Origin: Luteibacter jiangsuensis
GTDB lineage: Bacteria; Pseudomonadota; Gammaproteobacteria; Xanthomonadales; Rhodanobacteraceae
Assembly: GCF_030812295.1 (NCBI RefSeq)
Contig: NZ_JAUSSK010000004.1
Span: 124,001 to 188,000 of the forward strand
Reading direction: 5' to 3'
DNA: 64,000 nucleotides
The notes beneath the pieces were generated by a model. The model worked only from the letters and a program-made list of their open reading frames with translations, did not search any database and was not told where the DNA came from. Positions 9,280-17,315 of this stretch are shown piece after piece. Both the position numbers and the translations under genes were made by a program. The first letter of the stretch is position 1; every line of letters starts with the position of its first letter.

Positions 9280-10041
9280 ATGCTTCGCACCCTCGCCTTC
9301 CTCACCGCCGCCATGGTCAGCACGGCCGGTTTCGCCGCCCCGGCGCGCTTCGTCGAGCGCTCCGTCGATGTCCACGGCAAGACCTACCGCTACCAGGTAT
9401 TCGTGCCCGCGGACATCAAGGGGCATCCGGCCGTGGTGCTGTTCCTTCATGGCAGCGGCGAGCGGGGCGTCGACAACCGGAAACAGATGTCGCAAGGCCT
9501 GCCACCCTGGCTGAAGCAGCACATGGATTTCCCGGCCGTGGTAGTGATTCCCCAGGCGCCCGACGACACGGAATGGACCGACCGTGCCGATGGCGATATG
9601 GCCATGGCTGCGCTGGAGAAAAGCGTGAAAGAGTTTCATGGTGACCGTAAGCGCCTCTACCTCACCGGTCTCTCCATGGGCGGCTACGGCTCCTGGCAGC
9701 TTGCCGTGGATCATCCCGGCACGTTCGCCGCGGCCGCCATCATCTGTGGCGGCGTCAGCGCCTTGAGCGACGAACGGGCGCTCTACGTGCACGGCGTACC
9801 AAAGAGCGACGATCCCTTCACCTGGGTGGCGGAGAAGATCGGCAAGCTGCCGGTGTGGATCTTCCATGGCGGCGACGACAACGTCGTGCCCACCGAGCAG
9901 TCGCGCAAGATGAACGCGGCGCTGGTCAAGCGCGGGGCGGAGGTGAAGTACAGCGAATTCCCCGGCGTGAACCACGGCTCATGGGAAAAGGCTTATGCGA
10001 CGCCGGAGCTGTGGGATTGGATGTTCAGCCACACCCGGTAG
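9280..10041 (+). CDS. Secreted alpha/beta-hydrolase (prolyl-oligopeptidase/esterase-like)
   Basis: A 253-residue hydrolase with a cleavable signal peptide (MLRTLAFLTAAMVSTAGFAA). The fold markers are the oxyanion region VLFLHGSGERG, the nucleophile elbow GLSMGGYGSW, an acid in FHGGDDNVVP and the catalytic His in VNHGSWEKAY. This combination is seen in feruloyl-esterase and phospholipase/carboxylesterase-like members of the dienelactone/prolyl oligopeptidase group. It is probably periplasmic or extracellular. The ATG at 9280 is chosen because it opens directly into the signal peptide; the longer open frame upstream overlaps the cls gene. Confidence 0.85.
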   Translation: MLRTLAFLTAAMVSTAGFAAPARFVERSVDVHGKTYRYQVFVPADIKGHPAVVLFLHGSGERGVDNRKQMSQGLPPWLKQHMDFPAVVVIPQAPDDTEWTDRADGDMAMAALEKSVKEFHGDRKRLYLTGLSMGGYGSWQLAVDHPGTFAAAAIICGGVSALSDERALYVHGVPKSDDPFTWVAEKIGKLPVWIFHGGDDNVVPTEQSRKMNAALVKRGAEVKYSEFPGVNHGSWEKAYATPELWDWMFSHTR

Positions 10042-10054
10042 GGAACCACTCCAA

Positions 10055-10138
10055 GGTGGGAGCCGACCCTGTCGGCGATGGGTGCTTGCCATAACCTGGC
10101 CCGCTGCCGCGGGATCGCCGACAAGGTCGGCTCCCACC
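10055..10138. repeat. Inverted pair of type-A GTGGGAGCC repeats (REPIN-like)
   Basis: Two 25-base arms, 10055-10079 and 10114-10138, are inverted copies with a single mismatch. Each arm is GTGGGAGCCGACC followed by a short loop and GTCGGCGAT, so each contains its own GCCGAC/GTCGGC hairpin next to a GTGG head. The spacer is 34 bases. It lies between the esterase gene and a convergent membrane protein gene. Confidence 0.85.
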
Positions 10139-10162
10139 AGCATCGGTTCCATTTTTGGTGCA

Positions 10163-10555
10163 TCAGGAACTGCGCATGCTGGCGGACAGCTTCTTCAGCC
10201 CGCCAGCAAATACCAGCCAGCCGATGCATACCCCCACCAAGGCGCCGACGAACTCGAAGAAGACGCGCAGCCCGATGGCATCGGGATCATGCACGGCGGC
10301 GAGTTTCAGCTTCAACAAGGTGAGCGATTGCAGCGGCGCCATGTTGAAGTAGAAGAGGTCCCACAGGTCCTGTCCGGCGCCCAGTACCACGGCGAACACG
10401 TAGGCGATGGCAAGCCGCTTCCCGTCGCTCCAGCCATTGCCCTTGCCGAAGGCGTGCAGCAAGCCGAAGACGACGATGCCGACGACCAGCGCGATGGCGC
10501 CCGTTTCCAGGGCACCGACGATGCCGAAGCCCGTCCAACTGCGATCGTATGGCAT
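10163..10555 (-). CDS. Small inner-membrane protein, unknown function
   Basis: A 130-residue protein with about four hydrophobic segments (near residues 8-34, 47-60, 70-85 and 95-120). It resembles conserved hypothetical proteins in related genomes, but no functional family is recognised. It starts 30 bases downstream of an MFS gene on the same strand and may be cotranscribed with it. A CATAAT on the minus strand at 10585-10590 could alternatively serve as its own -10. No catalytic motif is visible. Confidence 0.6.
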   Translation of the reverse strand: MPYDRSWTGFGIVGALETGAIALVVGIVVFGLLHAFGKGNGWSDGKRLAIAYVFAVVLGAGQDLWDLFYFNMAPLQSLTLLKLKLAAVHDPDAIGLRVFFEFVGALVGVCIGWLVFAGGLKKLSASMRSS

Positions 10556-10585
10556 GCGAAGAACTCGAAGGGAACCGGAAGTGCA

Positions 10586-11818
10586 TTATGCCCGGGCGTC
10601 CACCTGGTTATCGCGTACATTCCTATCGCGGCCGAAACGCAGGTAAAGGGAGGTGGCCAGGAACATCGCCGCCAGCGCGGCGAAACCCGCCAGCAGGAAG
10701 ATCGCGGGGTAGTCGTAAAGGCCTGCGACCCAGCCGCCGACAGGGCCGGTCAATCCCAGAGCCACATCGAGGAAGACGGAGTACGCGCCCAAGGCGGCAC
10801 CGCGATTGTGCGTACTGACCCGGCCGACCGCCTCGACGCCGAGCGCCGGAAACACCAGGGCGAAACCTGCGCCCGTGAGTGCGGCCCCGGCGAGGGCCGC
10901 GTGCGGCGTCGTCCCCTGCCAGAGCAGGAGCAGGCCGAGGCATTCGACGAACAACGAAGCGATCGCCACGCGGTAGCCGCCGAACCGGTCGATGGCGTTG
11001 CCGAAGACCAGCCGGATGCCGATGAAGCATCCGCCGAAGATCGACAACGACAGCGCGGCATCGGCCCAACCACGGCTGGCGTAGTAGAGCGCCACGAAGG
11101 TCGAGAGTGAGCCGAAACCTATGGATGCCAGCGCCAGACCCGCGCCATAGGGCATGACACGCGAAAGAACGCTCTTGAACGGCAGGCGCTCGCCATGGCT
11201 CGGCGCCACGCGGGCCTTCGCCAGCGCCAACGGCAAGGCGACGAGGGCCAGTGCGAAGGTCAGAATACCCAGCGAGATGAAGCCGTGGTCTCGCGCCAAC
11301 GTTACGCCCAGGGGTGCGCCCAGCGCGATGCCGCCGTAGGTGGCGATGCCATTCCAGGAAATCACTCGCGCGGTGTGCTCGCCGCCGATACCGCCGATGC
11401 CCCAGGTGATCGATCCGGTGCTCACCCAGCTCTCGGCGAACCCGAGACCGAGACGGCTGAGAAGGATCAGCGCCAGCGAAAGCGCGGGTATCTTCGGCAC
11501 CAGCGCCGCCAGCGCGAGGAACAGCCCGGAGATGGCCAGGACGATGAGGCCGGCGACCACGGTCCGCTTCGGTCCCATCGCATCGGCCATGCGCCCGGCG
11601 TGCGGGCGGCTCAGCAGCGTCGCAAGATACTGCGCGCTGACCGCCAGCCCGGCGACGATCGTCGAATAGCCCAGGTCCAGGTGTGCGAATCCGGGCAGGA
11701 CGGCGAGCGGAATGCCGATGCACAGGTAACAGACAAAGGAAAAGACGACCGCGGAAAGAATCCGCGCCGTGACGGCGAAGCGCCGTCCGCGATGGGGAAC
11801 GAGGGATGGAAGAGACAT
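10586..11818 (-). CDS. MFS transporter, YhhS/YfcJ family
   Basis: A 410-residue major facilitator with about 12 membrane segments. The N-terminal half contains GYSTIVAGLAVSAQYLATLLSRPHAGRMAD, characteristic of the YhhS/YfcJ (UPF0226) group, and the A-motif position reads GRMADAMGPKR. Substrates of this group are poorly defined; one Escherichia coli member has been linked to glyphosate/arabinose-type efflux, and I would not transfer that here. A minus-strand TATAAT lies only 10 bases upstream of the start codon, so the transcript may be nearly leaderless. Confidence 0.88.
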   Translation of the reverse strand: MSLPSLVPHRGRRFAVTARILSAVVFSFVCYLCIGIPLAVLPGFAHLDLGYSTIVAGLAVSAQYLATLLSRPHAGRMADAMGPKRTVVAGLIVLAISGLFLALAALVPKIPALSLALILLSRLGLGFAESWVSTGSITWGIGGIGGEHTARVISWNGIATYGGIALGAPLGVTLARDHGFISLGILTFALALVALPLALAKARVAPSHGERLPFKSVLSRVMPYGAGLALASIGFGSLSTFVALYYASRGWADAALSLSIFGGCFIGIRLVFGNAIDRFGGYRVAIASLFVECLGLLLLWQGTTPHAALAGAALTGAGFALVFPALGVEAVGRVSTHNRGAALGAYSVFLDVALGLTGPVGGWVAGLYDYPAIFLLAGFAALAAMFLATSLYLRFGRDRNVRDNQVDARA

Positions 11819-11827
11819 GGCCGGGCG

Positions 11828-11833
11828 ATTATA
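11828..11833 (-). promoter_or_regulatory. Consensus -10 (TATAAT) close to the MFS start
   Basis: The plus-strand bases ATTATA read TATAAT on the minus strand, 10 bases before the MFS start at 11818. A weak -35 (GACGCA) sits 17 bases upstream. Transcription would begin about 3 bases before the ATG. The call rests on a single perfect hexamer, so confidence is moderate. Confidence 0.45.
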
Positions 11834-11912
11834 GCGCGCCGTTGTTGCAGTGCGTCATGGCTCGCCATGTGCCCATTTGAAAGGAGAAACCGCAGCCTGG
11901 AGAAACCGCAGT

Positions 11913-12000
11913 CTGGTGGGAGACGACCCTGTCGGCGATCCCGCGGCAGCGGGCAAGGATGAGGCAAGCACCCATCGCCGACAGGGTCGGCTCCCACCAG
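11913..12000. repeat. Inverted pair of type-A GTGGGAGCC repeats (REPIN-like)
   Basis: Inverted arms at 11913-11939 and 11974-12000, 27 bases each, differ at one position (GGAGAC in the left arm, GGAGCC in the right). The centre (34 bases) again contains CCCGCGGCAGCGGGCAAGG, similar to the centre of the copy at 10055. The element fills the gap between the MFS promoter and the 3' end of the inositol regulator arm. Confidence 0.85.
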
Positions 12001-12007
12001 GGGAGGA

Positions 12008-13024
12008 TCAGCCCAGCTCGACTGGCTGGCGGCTTTGCAGCGATTCGCGCAACGCGACCGCGATGCGCGTCGCTTCCACCGCGTCGTCCATGGTCAGCTC
12101 GAAAGGCATGTCGTCGAGCACCGCATCGACGAAGTGTTTCGCCTGGGTCACGAACGCCGGCGCGAACCGTTCGTAAAACGAGGGAACGACCGAATTGCGC
12201 ACGCCGTTCGCATCGGCGATCTCCACGCGGTCAGCGCGCGGGTTGCGTCCGATACTGACCCTGCCGGCGGTGCCGGTGACGTCGGTGTGCGTGTCGTGCC
12301 CATGAGCCTGCGTGCGTGAGGCGTAGAACATCGCCATGCGGCCACCCTCGAACTCGACGATGGCGATACCGTTGTCGACATCGCCCATGCCCTCGAGCGG
12401 CGGATACATCGCCACCGTGCCCGTGGAATAGACCTTGGTCGCCTTCGGCCGGCCCAGCAGCCAGCGGGCGAGATCGATGTCGTGCACGCTGCAGTCGAGG
12501 AAGATGCCACCGCTGGTCGGCGCGAACTTCAGGAACGCGCCGCTCGGATCGGCAAGGTCCGTCGTCTGTGAGTAGACCAGGAACGGCCGGCCGATGCCGC
12601 CGCCCTCGATATGCATGAAGGCGTGGCGATAACTCTCGTCGAAGCGGCGGACGAAGCCGACCATGGCTCGCTTGCCAGCGTTCGCAGCGTGCGCGGCAGT
12701 GCGACGGCAATCCTCCAGGTCGAGCGAGAGCGGCTTCTCGCAGAATACGTGCTTGCCGGCGTCCAGTGCCTGTTCGATCTGCGCCGCATGCAGCGAGGTC
12801 GGCGTAACCAGGAATACCGCATCCAGTGACGGGTCGGCGAGCATCTCGTCGTAGGAATCATGGATGGTGCCGACGCCGAGCGTGTCGCTCGCCCAGGTTC
12901 GCTCGGCATCCACCGGACTGCATACGGCGGCGAGTTCGGCGCGCGGGACCGCGCGGGCGAGATTTTCGGCGTAGCGTTGGCCGAGCCGGCCGAGCCCGGC
13001 CAGGCCGATGCGGAGCTTATCCAT
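12008..13024 (-). CDS. IolG-like inositol 2-dehydrogenase paralogue (Gfo/Idh/MocA)
   Basis: A 338-residue NAD(P)-dependent oxidoreductase of the Gfo/Idh/MocA family. The N-terminal Rossmann motif is GLAGLGRLG. The catalytic Lys is in CEKPL (Lys97), with the Asp177-x3-His181 pair in GGIFLDCSVHDIDLARW. These are the three catalytic positions known for myo-inositol dehydrogenase. It is the last gene of the leftward arm, 2 bases behind the other iolG, so the pair is almost certainly cotranscribed. Possible substrates are myo-inositol, scyllo-inositol, chiro-inositol or a keto-inositol; sequence alone does not separate these. The ATG at 13024 was chosen over an upstream frame because the Rossmann strand follows directly. 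Confidence 0.85.
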   Translation of the reverse strand: MDKLRIGLAGLGRLGQRYAENLARAVPRAELAAVCSPVDAERTWASDTLGVGTIHDSYDEMLADPSLDAVFLVTPTSLHAAQIEQALDAGKHVFCEKPLSLDLEDCRRTAAHAANAGKRAMVGFVRRFDESYRHAFMHIEGGGIGRPFLVYSQTTDLADPSGAFLKFAPTSGGIFLDCSVHDIDLARWLLGRPKATKVYSTGTVAMYPPLEGMGDVDNGIAIVEFEGGRMAMFYASRTQAHGHDTHTDVTGTAGRVSIGRNPRADRVEIADANGVRNSVVPSFYERFAPAFVTQAKHFVDAVLDDMPFELTMDDAVEATRIAVALRESLQSRQPVELG

Positions 13025-13026
13025 GG

Positions 13027-14019
13027 TCAGATACTCACCTCGACGACCTTGCCTTCGCGCCACGAATGCGCGGCGGCCTCGGCCAGCTCCAATGCCTTGA
13101 TGCCATCGGCGATGGTCGTGCGCACGGGCGTGCCACCGGCCAGCGCGTCGAAGAAATGGGCGATCTCGGCGGCGTACGCTTCGCGGTAGCGCTCCAGGAA
13201 GAAGTGCTCCGGGAGGTCATGGGCGATGTTCTTCGACGTATGCGACACGACCTGGGTCGGCGCGACGTTGCCCGCCTGCAGCATGCCCTTGCTGCCGAGC
13301 ACCTCGAAGCGTTGGTCATAGCCATAGGCCGCGCGGCGCGACGTATTGATCTGGCAGAGCTTGCCGCTCTTCGTACGAATGGTGACGGCGGTGGTGTCGA
13401 TGTCGCCGGCTGCCTGGATCGCTGGATCGGTCAGGCAGCTACCGGTGGCATGCACGCTGACGGCTTCGTCGGCGAGGATCCAGCGGAAGATATCGAAGTC
13501 GTGGATGAGCATGTCCTTGAAGATGCCGCCCGAGCTCTTGATATAGCTGACCGGCGGCGCGCCGGGATCGCGGCTGGTGACGATCAGCAGCTCCGGCGTT
13601 CCTACCTCGCCCTCGTCGAGACGCTTCTTCAGGGACGAAAAGGTAGGATCGAAACGTCGCTGGAAAGCGATCATGCAGACGACGCCGGCCTTTTCCACGA
13701 CGGCCTGGCACGAACGGGCGCGCTCGACGTCGAGGTCCACCGGCTTCTCGCAGAAGATCGCCTTGCCGGCGGCGGCGGCGCGGTGGATGAGATCGGCATG
13801 GGTATCGGTGCTCGACCCGATGACCACGGCACCAACGGCGGGATCGTTCAATGCCTCATCCACGCTGGCGACCTTCGCGCCATGCTTTTCCGCAAGTTCC
13901 TGTGCCGAGGGCGCGTGCACGTCCACCACGTAGCGCAGGCGTGCCTCCGGGTGGCGGGCGACGTTGCCCGCATGGATCTTGCCGATGCGACCGGCACCGA
14001 AAACGGCAACTTCAATCAT
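13027..14019 (-). CDS. iolG: myo-Inositol 2-dehydrogenase
   Basis: A 330-residue Gfo/Idh/MocA enzyme expected to oxidise myo-inositol to scyllo-inosose with NAD+, the entry step of the pathway. Key features are the Rossmann GAGRIGKIHAGN, Lys92 in CEKPVDLD, and Asp169 with His173 in GGIFKDMLIHDFDIFRW, matching the Lys-Asp-His set of characterised IolG. The length is typical. The ATG at 14019 has an AGGAG ribosome site upstream, which lies inside the 3' end of the regulator gene; the two genes overlap by 8 bases. Of the two paralogues this one looks more like classical IolG. Confidence 0.9.
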   Translation of the reverse strand: MIEVAVFGAGRIGKIHAGNVARHPEARLRYVVDVHAPSAQELAEKHGAKVASVDEALNDPAVGAVVIGSSTDTHADLIHRAAAAGKAIFCEKPVDLDVERARSCQAVVEKAGVVCMIAFQRRFDPTFSSLKKRLDEGEVGTPELLIVTSRDPGAPPVSYIKSSGGIFKDMLIHDFDIFRWILADEAVSVHATGSCLTDPAIQAAGDIDTTAVTIRTKSGKLCQINTSRRAAYGYDQRFEVLGSKGMLQAGNVAPTQVVSHTSKNIAHDLPEHFFLERYREAYAAEIAHFFDALAGGTPVRTTIADGIKALELAEAAAHSWREGKVVEVSI

Positions 14020-14878
14020 CGTATTCTCCTCGGGGAATGGTTTCTTCGACTGTGAGTTCGAGCTTGTAGGCCAGCGCGACGAACAGCGCCTGGCACAGGC
14101 ACATGGTGCTGGTGAGTCCACGGAAGGCGAACGCGCTGCCTTCCTTCACCTTGAGCAGCACGTCCGAATGGCGCGCCAGCGGTCCCAGGTCGCTCTCGGT
14201 GATGCCGAGCACGCCCGCGCGATGTTGTTGGGCCACCCGCATGGCGTAGAGGGTTTCCTTGCCGAACGGTGGAAAACTGATGGCGATGAGCGCGTCGCCC
14301 TTGCCGATGCTGCGCAACTGTTCGCGGAACATGCCGCCGAGGCCACTCACCAGGTGCACGCGCTTCTGCGTGTGCTGCAACGCATAGGCGATGTAGGTGG
14401 CGATGGCGAACGAACGCCGCACGCCGATCACATAGATGTTTTCCGCCGCGGCGAGCATATCCACCGCCTTCTGGAAGCGTGCTTCGTCCAGTTCCTCGGC
14501 GAGCTCGTCGAGCCCTGCCCGGCTTGCGTCGATGAAGCGCGATGCGATCTCGACGGCGGGCATGCCTCCGGCACGGCCCTTGATGACGCTGCGGATTCGC
14601 TGCTGGTAGCTGCGCGAGGGCGCGGACTGCGCCGTCCACGCATCGCGGAACACCGCCTGCATTTCGGAGAATCCGGAATAACCGAAGCGCTGTGCGAATC
14701 GAACCACCGCGGAAGCATGCACGCCGCAACCTTCGGCTATCTCGCCGACACGCTGGACCATGATCGAACTGCGATGTTCCTCAAGGTAACGGGCGACCCC
14801 CTGCAGCTGGCGTGGCAGGGCTTCGAATTCATCCGCGATGCGCTGCATGAGGGCATCGGCTTCGCTGCGTTTGGCCAT
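14012..14878 (-). CDS. iolR: RpiR-family regulator of inositol catabolism
   Basis: A 288-residue RpiR-type regulator: an N-terminal helix-turn-helix domain (about residues 1-80, including VGEIAEGCGVHASAVVRFAQRFGYSGF) and a C-terminal SIS sugar-phosphate-binding domain (IYVIGVRRSFAIATYIAYAL). In rhizobial relatives such regulators repress inositol genes and respond to a pathway intermediate. Start sites at 14935 and 14890 are also possible. The ATG at 14878 is chosen because GGAG lies 6 bases upstream. It is the first gene of the leftward arm, divergent from the importer operon, and shares the operator-like control region with it. The role here is inferred from synteny. Confidence 0.85.
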   Translation of the reverse strand: MAKRSEADALMQRIADEFEALPRQLQGVARYLEEHRSSIMVQRVGEIAEGCGVHASAVVRFAQRFGYSGFSEMQAVFRDAWTAQSAPSRSYQQRIRSVIKGRAGGMPAVEIASRFIDASRAGLDELAEELDEARFQKAVDMLAAAENIYVIGVRRSFAIATYIAYALQHTQKRVHLVSGLGGMFREQLRSIGKGDALIAISFPPFGKETLYAMRVAQQHRAGVLGITESDLGPLARHSDVLLKVKEGSAFAFRGLTSTMCLCQALFVALAYKLELTVEETIPRGEYDD

Positions 14879-14918
14879 GGACGGCTCCATCGGGGACCGG
14901 CCGCATTGAAGCACGCGA

Positions 14919-14934
14919 TGGAACGTATTTTCCA
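14919..14934. promoter_or_regulatory. Candidate IolR operator 1 (GGAA-N6-TTCC)
   Basis: The 16-base palindrome TGGAACGTATTTTCCA has perfect 5-base arms. It matches the GGAA-N6-TTCC pattern described for rhizobial RpiR-type IolR. It lies between the divergent regulator and importer genes, 41 bases upstream of the chosen regulator start. Assignment as the operator is inference. Confidence 0.6.
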
Positions 14935-14965
14935 TTTATTTTTTTGCTGCAATGCAAATTGCAAC

Positions 14966-14985
14966 CATGGAACGGGGGGTCCATG
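14966..14985. promoter_or_regulatory. Candidate IolR operator 2 (near-consensus)
   Basis: CATGGAACGGGGGGTCCATG has perfect 6-base outer arms. Its core is GGAA-N6-GTCC, one base off the first site. The centres of the two sites are 49 bases apart, close to five helical turns, which would put them on the same DNA face and could allow looping. A TTGC-rich stretch (14945-14963) lies between them. Confidence 0.5.
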
Positions 14986-15080
14986 CTCGACCCGCTTTCG
15001 GCAAAACAGCGGCCGCGAGGCCGCATCGCACTTCGATATCCATCCATCCGACCGCAAAACCGGTCACCTGTGGAGGCACT

Positions 15081-16124
15081 ATGCGATCCAAACTGTTCCA
15101 CGCCTCGTTGGCGGCAGCCCTAGCCCTCGGCCTTGGCCTTGCCGCCCCCGCCTCGCAGGCGGCTCCCGGCGATCGTTACGTTCTCGTCACCCACGCCGCC
15201 GACTCGGATTCCTGGTGGAACACCATCAAGAACTCGATCAAGCAGGCGGGCGAGGACTTCGGTGTCGACGTCGACTACCGCGGGTCCGGCAACGGCGACC
15301 TGAGCGAGATGGCCCGCCAGCTCGAATCCGCGGCCGCCCGGAACTACAAGGGCGTGTCCTTCGACATCGCCAGCTACGCGGTGCTGAAGGCCCCGGCCGC
15401 CAAGGTCACCGCCAAGGGCATTCCCATCGTCACCATCAACTCCGGCACGCCCGAGGAGAGCAAGAAGCTCGGCGCCATCATGCATGTGGGCCAGGGTGAA
15501 TACGATGCGGGCAAGGCCGCCGGCGAACGGGCCAAGGCGGCCGGCGTCACCAGCTTCGTCTGCGTGAACCACTACGCCACCAACAATGCCTCGTTCGAGC
15601 GCTGCCAGGGCTTCGCCGACGCCATCGGCCTGAAGGACTGGCGCAAGACCTCGATGATCGACACGGGCATGGACCCGACGGTGGTCGCCAGCAAGCTCAG
15701 CGCTTACCTGCGCAGCAACCCGAAGACGCAGGCCATCCTGGCCCTGGGGCCCAATGCGGCGGAGCCGGCGATCAAGGTGGTCCAGGACATGCACCTGGTG
15801 GGCAAGATCAACTTCGGCACGTTCGACCTTTCGCCCGCCATCATCAACGGGATCAAGTCCGGCACGATCCAGTACGCCATCGACCAGCAGCCCTACCTGC
15901 AAGGCTACATGGGCATCGCCGCGCTGGTGATCGCGCACGAGCAGAACACCAAGGACCCGGCCAAGATCATCGCCGCACTGAAGGCCAACCCGAAGTTCCA
16001 GGCGCGCCTGAAACAGTACGACCTGAAACCCGTCTATACCGCCACCGGCGTCAGCTCCGGACCGGCCTTCGTCACCAAGGACAACGTCGCCACCGTCGAG
16101 AAGTACGCCGGCCAGTACCGCTGA
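15081..16124 (+). CDS. Inositol/sugar ABC transporter periplasmic binding protein
   Basis: A 347-residue periplasmic sugar-binding protein (type-I fold, RbsB/IbpA-like) with a clear signal peptide (MRSKLFHASLAAALALGLGLAAPASQA). Typical family stretches are YVLVTHAADSDSWWNTIKN near the mature N-terminus, LESAAARNYKGVSFDIAS, and the hinge-side FGTFDLSPAIINGIKSGTIQYAIDQQPYLQGY. It should deliver substrate to the permease encoded 19 bases downstream. The assignment to myo-inositol comes from the gene cluster; the fold alone would fit ribose, xylose or inositol. A GGAGG ribosome site sits 5 bases before the ATG. First gene of the rightward operon. Confidence 0.88.
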   Translation: MRSKLFHASLAAALALGLGLAAPASQAAPGDRYVLVTHAADSDSWWNTIKNSIKQAGEDFGVDVDYRGSGNGDLSEMARQLESAAARNYKGVSFDIASYAVLKAPAAKVTAKGIPIVTINSGTPEESKKLGAIMHVGQGEYDAGKAAGERAKAAGVTSFVCVNHYATNNASFERCQGFADAIGLKDWRKTSMIDTGMDPTVVASKLSAYLRSNPKTQAILALGPNAAEPAIKVVQDMHLVGKINFGTFDLSPAIINGIKSGTIQYAIDQQPYLQGYMGIAALVIAHEQNTKDPAKIIAALKANPKFQARLKQYDLKPVYTATGVSSGPAFVTKDNVATVEKYAGQYR

Positions 16125-16143
16125 CCGGCAGGAGCAGAAGTCC

Positions 16144-17304
16144 ATGAGCGCCATCAACGAGAGCGTTACGAACATGATCCATAGCAACCGCGCGAAAGCG
16201 CCGGAAGAAGCGGCATCCACGGACGAACGCGTGCGGAAGATATCTCCGTGGCGTGTCCTCCTCGACAGGCCCGAGCTCGGGTCGATCGCGGGCACCGTGC
16301 TCGTCTTCGTCTTCTTCGGCATCTTCGCCGGCGGCTCGGGCATGTTCGCGCTCGATGGCGTGATCAACTGGGCGCAGGTGGCGGGCTACCTCGGCATCAT
16401 CGCCGTGGGCGCCTGCCTGCTGATGATCGCCGGCGAATTCGACCTGTCGATGGGTTCGATGATCGGATTCGCCGGCGTCATGGTGGCCATCCCACCCATG
16501 TATCTCGGCTGGCCGCTCTGGGCATCGGTGATCTTCGCGTTCGTCGGCTCCATGGCGCTCGGTGCCTTGAACGGCTACCTCGTGGTTCGCACGAAATTGC
16601 CGTCGTTCATCGTCACCCTTGCCTTCATGTTCATCCTGCGCGGCCTGACCCTGGTCCTTTCCACCGGCTTCGCCAACAGCACGATCGTCAGCGGCATCGG
16701 TGACAAGTTCACCGAGGACCCCGTCGTTTCCGCCTTGTTCCAGGGCACCACCCTGCACTGGCTGTTCAGCGCGCTCGCCGGAATGAACCTGATCGAGAAG
16801 CTGCCCAGCGGCGACCCGGTCGTGGCCGGCCTGCCCAAGGTGCTGGTCTGGTGGATCGTGATGGCGGTCGCCGCCGGCTTCGTGCTGGCCCGTACGCGCT
16901 TCGGTAACTGGATCTACACGGTCGGCGGCGATGCGAACGCCGCGAAGAATGTCGGCGTCCCCGTGCGCCGGGTGAAGATCTCGCTGTTCGTCCTCACCGC
17001 CTTCTGCGCCTGCCTGTTCGGCGTGCTGCAGGTAGCCGACGTCGGCTCCGCCGCGGCGGATCGCGGCCTGCAAAAGGAGTTCGAGGCGATCATCGCCGTG
17101 GTCATCGGCGGAACGCTGCTCACCGGCGGCTTCGGGTCGGTGATCGGCGCCTGCTTCGGCGCGCTGATTTTCGGCGTCGTGCAGATCGGTATCTCGTACA
17201 CCAATATCGATTCCGACTGGTACCGCGTATTCCTGGGCGGCATGCTGCTGCTGGCGGTCCTGTTCAACCACTACATCCGTAGCCGCGCCGCGGCGACGAA
17301 GTGA
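16144..17304 (+). CDS. Inositol/sugar ABC transporter permease
   Basis: A 386-residue inner-membrane permease of the RbsC/FrcC/IatP branch, with roughly 10 hydrophobic segments after a ~50-residue soluble N-terminus. Diagnostic motifs are [20 protein letters not shown], the conserved [24 protein letters not shown], and the ATPase-contact loop [21 protein letters not shown]. One permease of this type usually forms a homodimer. It lies between the binding protein and ATPase genes with only 11-19 base gaps. Substrate specificity is inferred from the locus. Confidence 0.9.
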   Translation: MSAINESVTNMIHSNRAKAPEEAASTDERVRKISPWRVLLDRPELGSIAGTVLVFVFFGIFAGGSGMFALDGVINWAQVAGYLGIIAVGACLLMIAGEFDLSMGSMIGFAGVMVAIPPMYLGWPLWASVIFAFVGSMALGALNGYLVVRTKLPSFIVTLAFMFILRGLTLVLSTGFANSTIVSGIGDKFTEDPVVSALFQGTTLHWLFSALAGMNLIEKLPSGDPVVAGLPKVLVWWIVMAVAAGFVLARTRFGNWIYTVGGDANAAKNVGVPVRRVKISLFVLTAFCACLFGVLQVADVGSAAADRGLQKEFEAIIAVVIGGTLLTGGFGSVIGACFGALIFGVVQIGISYTNIDSDWYRVFLGGMLLLAVLFNHYIRSRAAATK

Positions 17305-17315
17305 GGAGCACCAAC

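Noticed and set aside
14876-14890. Another palindrome, ATGGA-CGGC-TCCAT, at the start of the regulator gene, considered as a third operator.
   Set aside because: Its spacer is 4 rather than 6 bases and it falls in or at the coding start with its ribosome site, so it more likely reflects that overlap.
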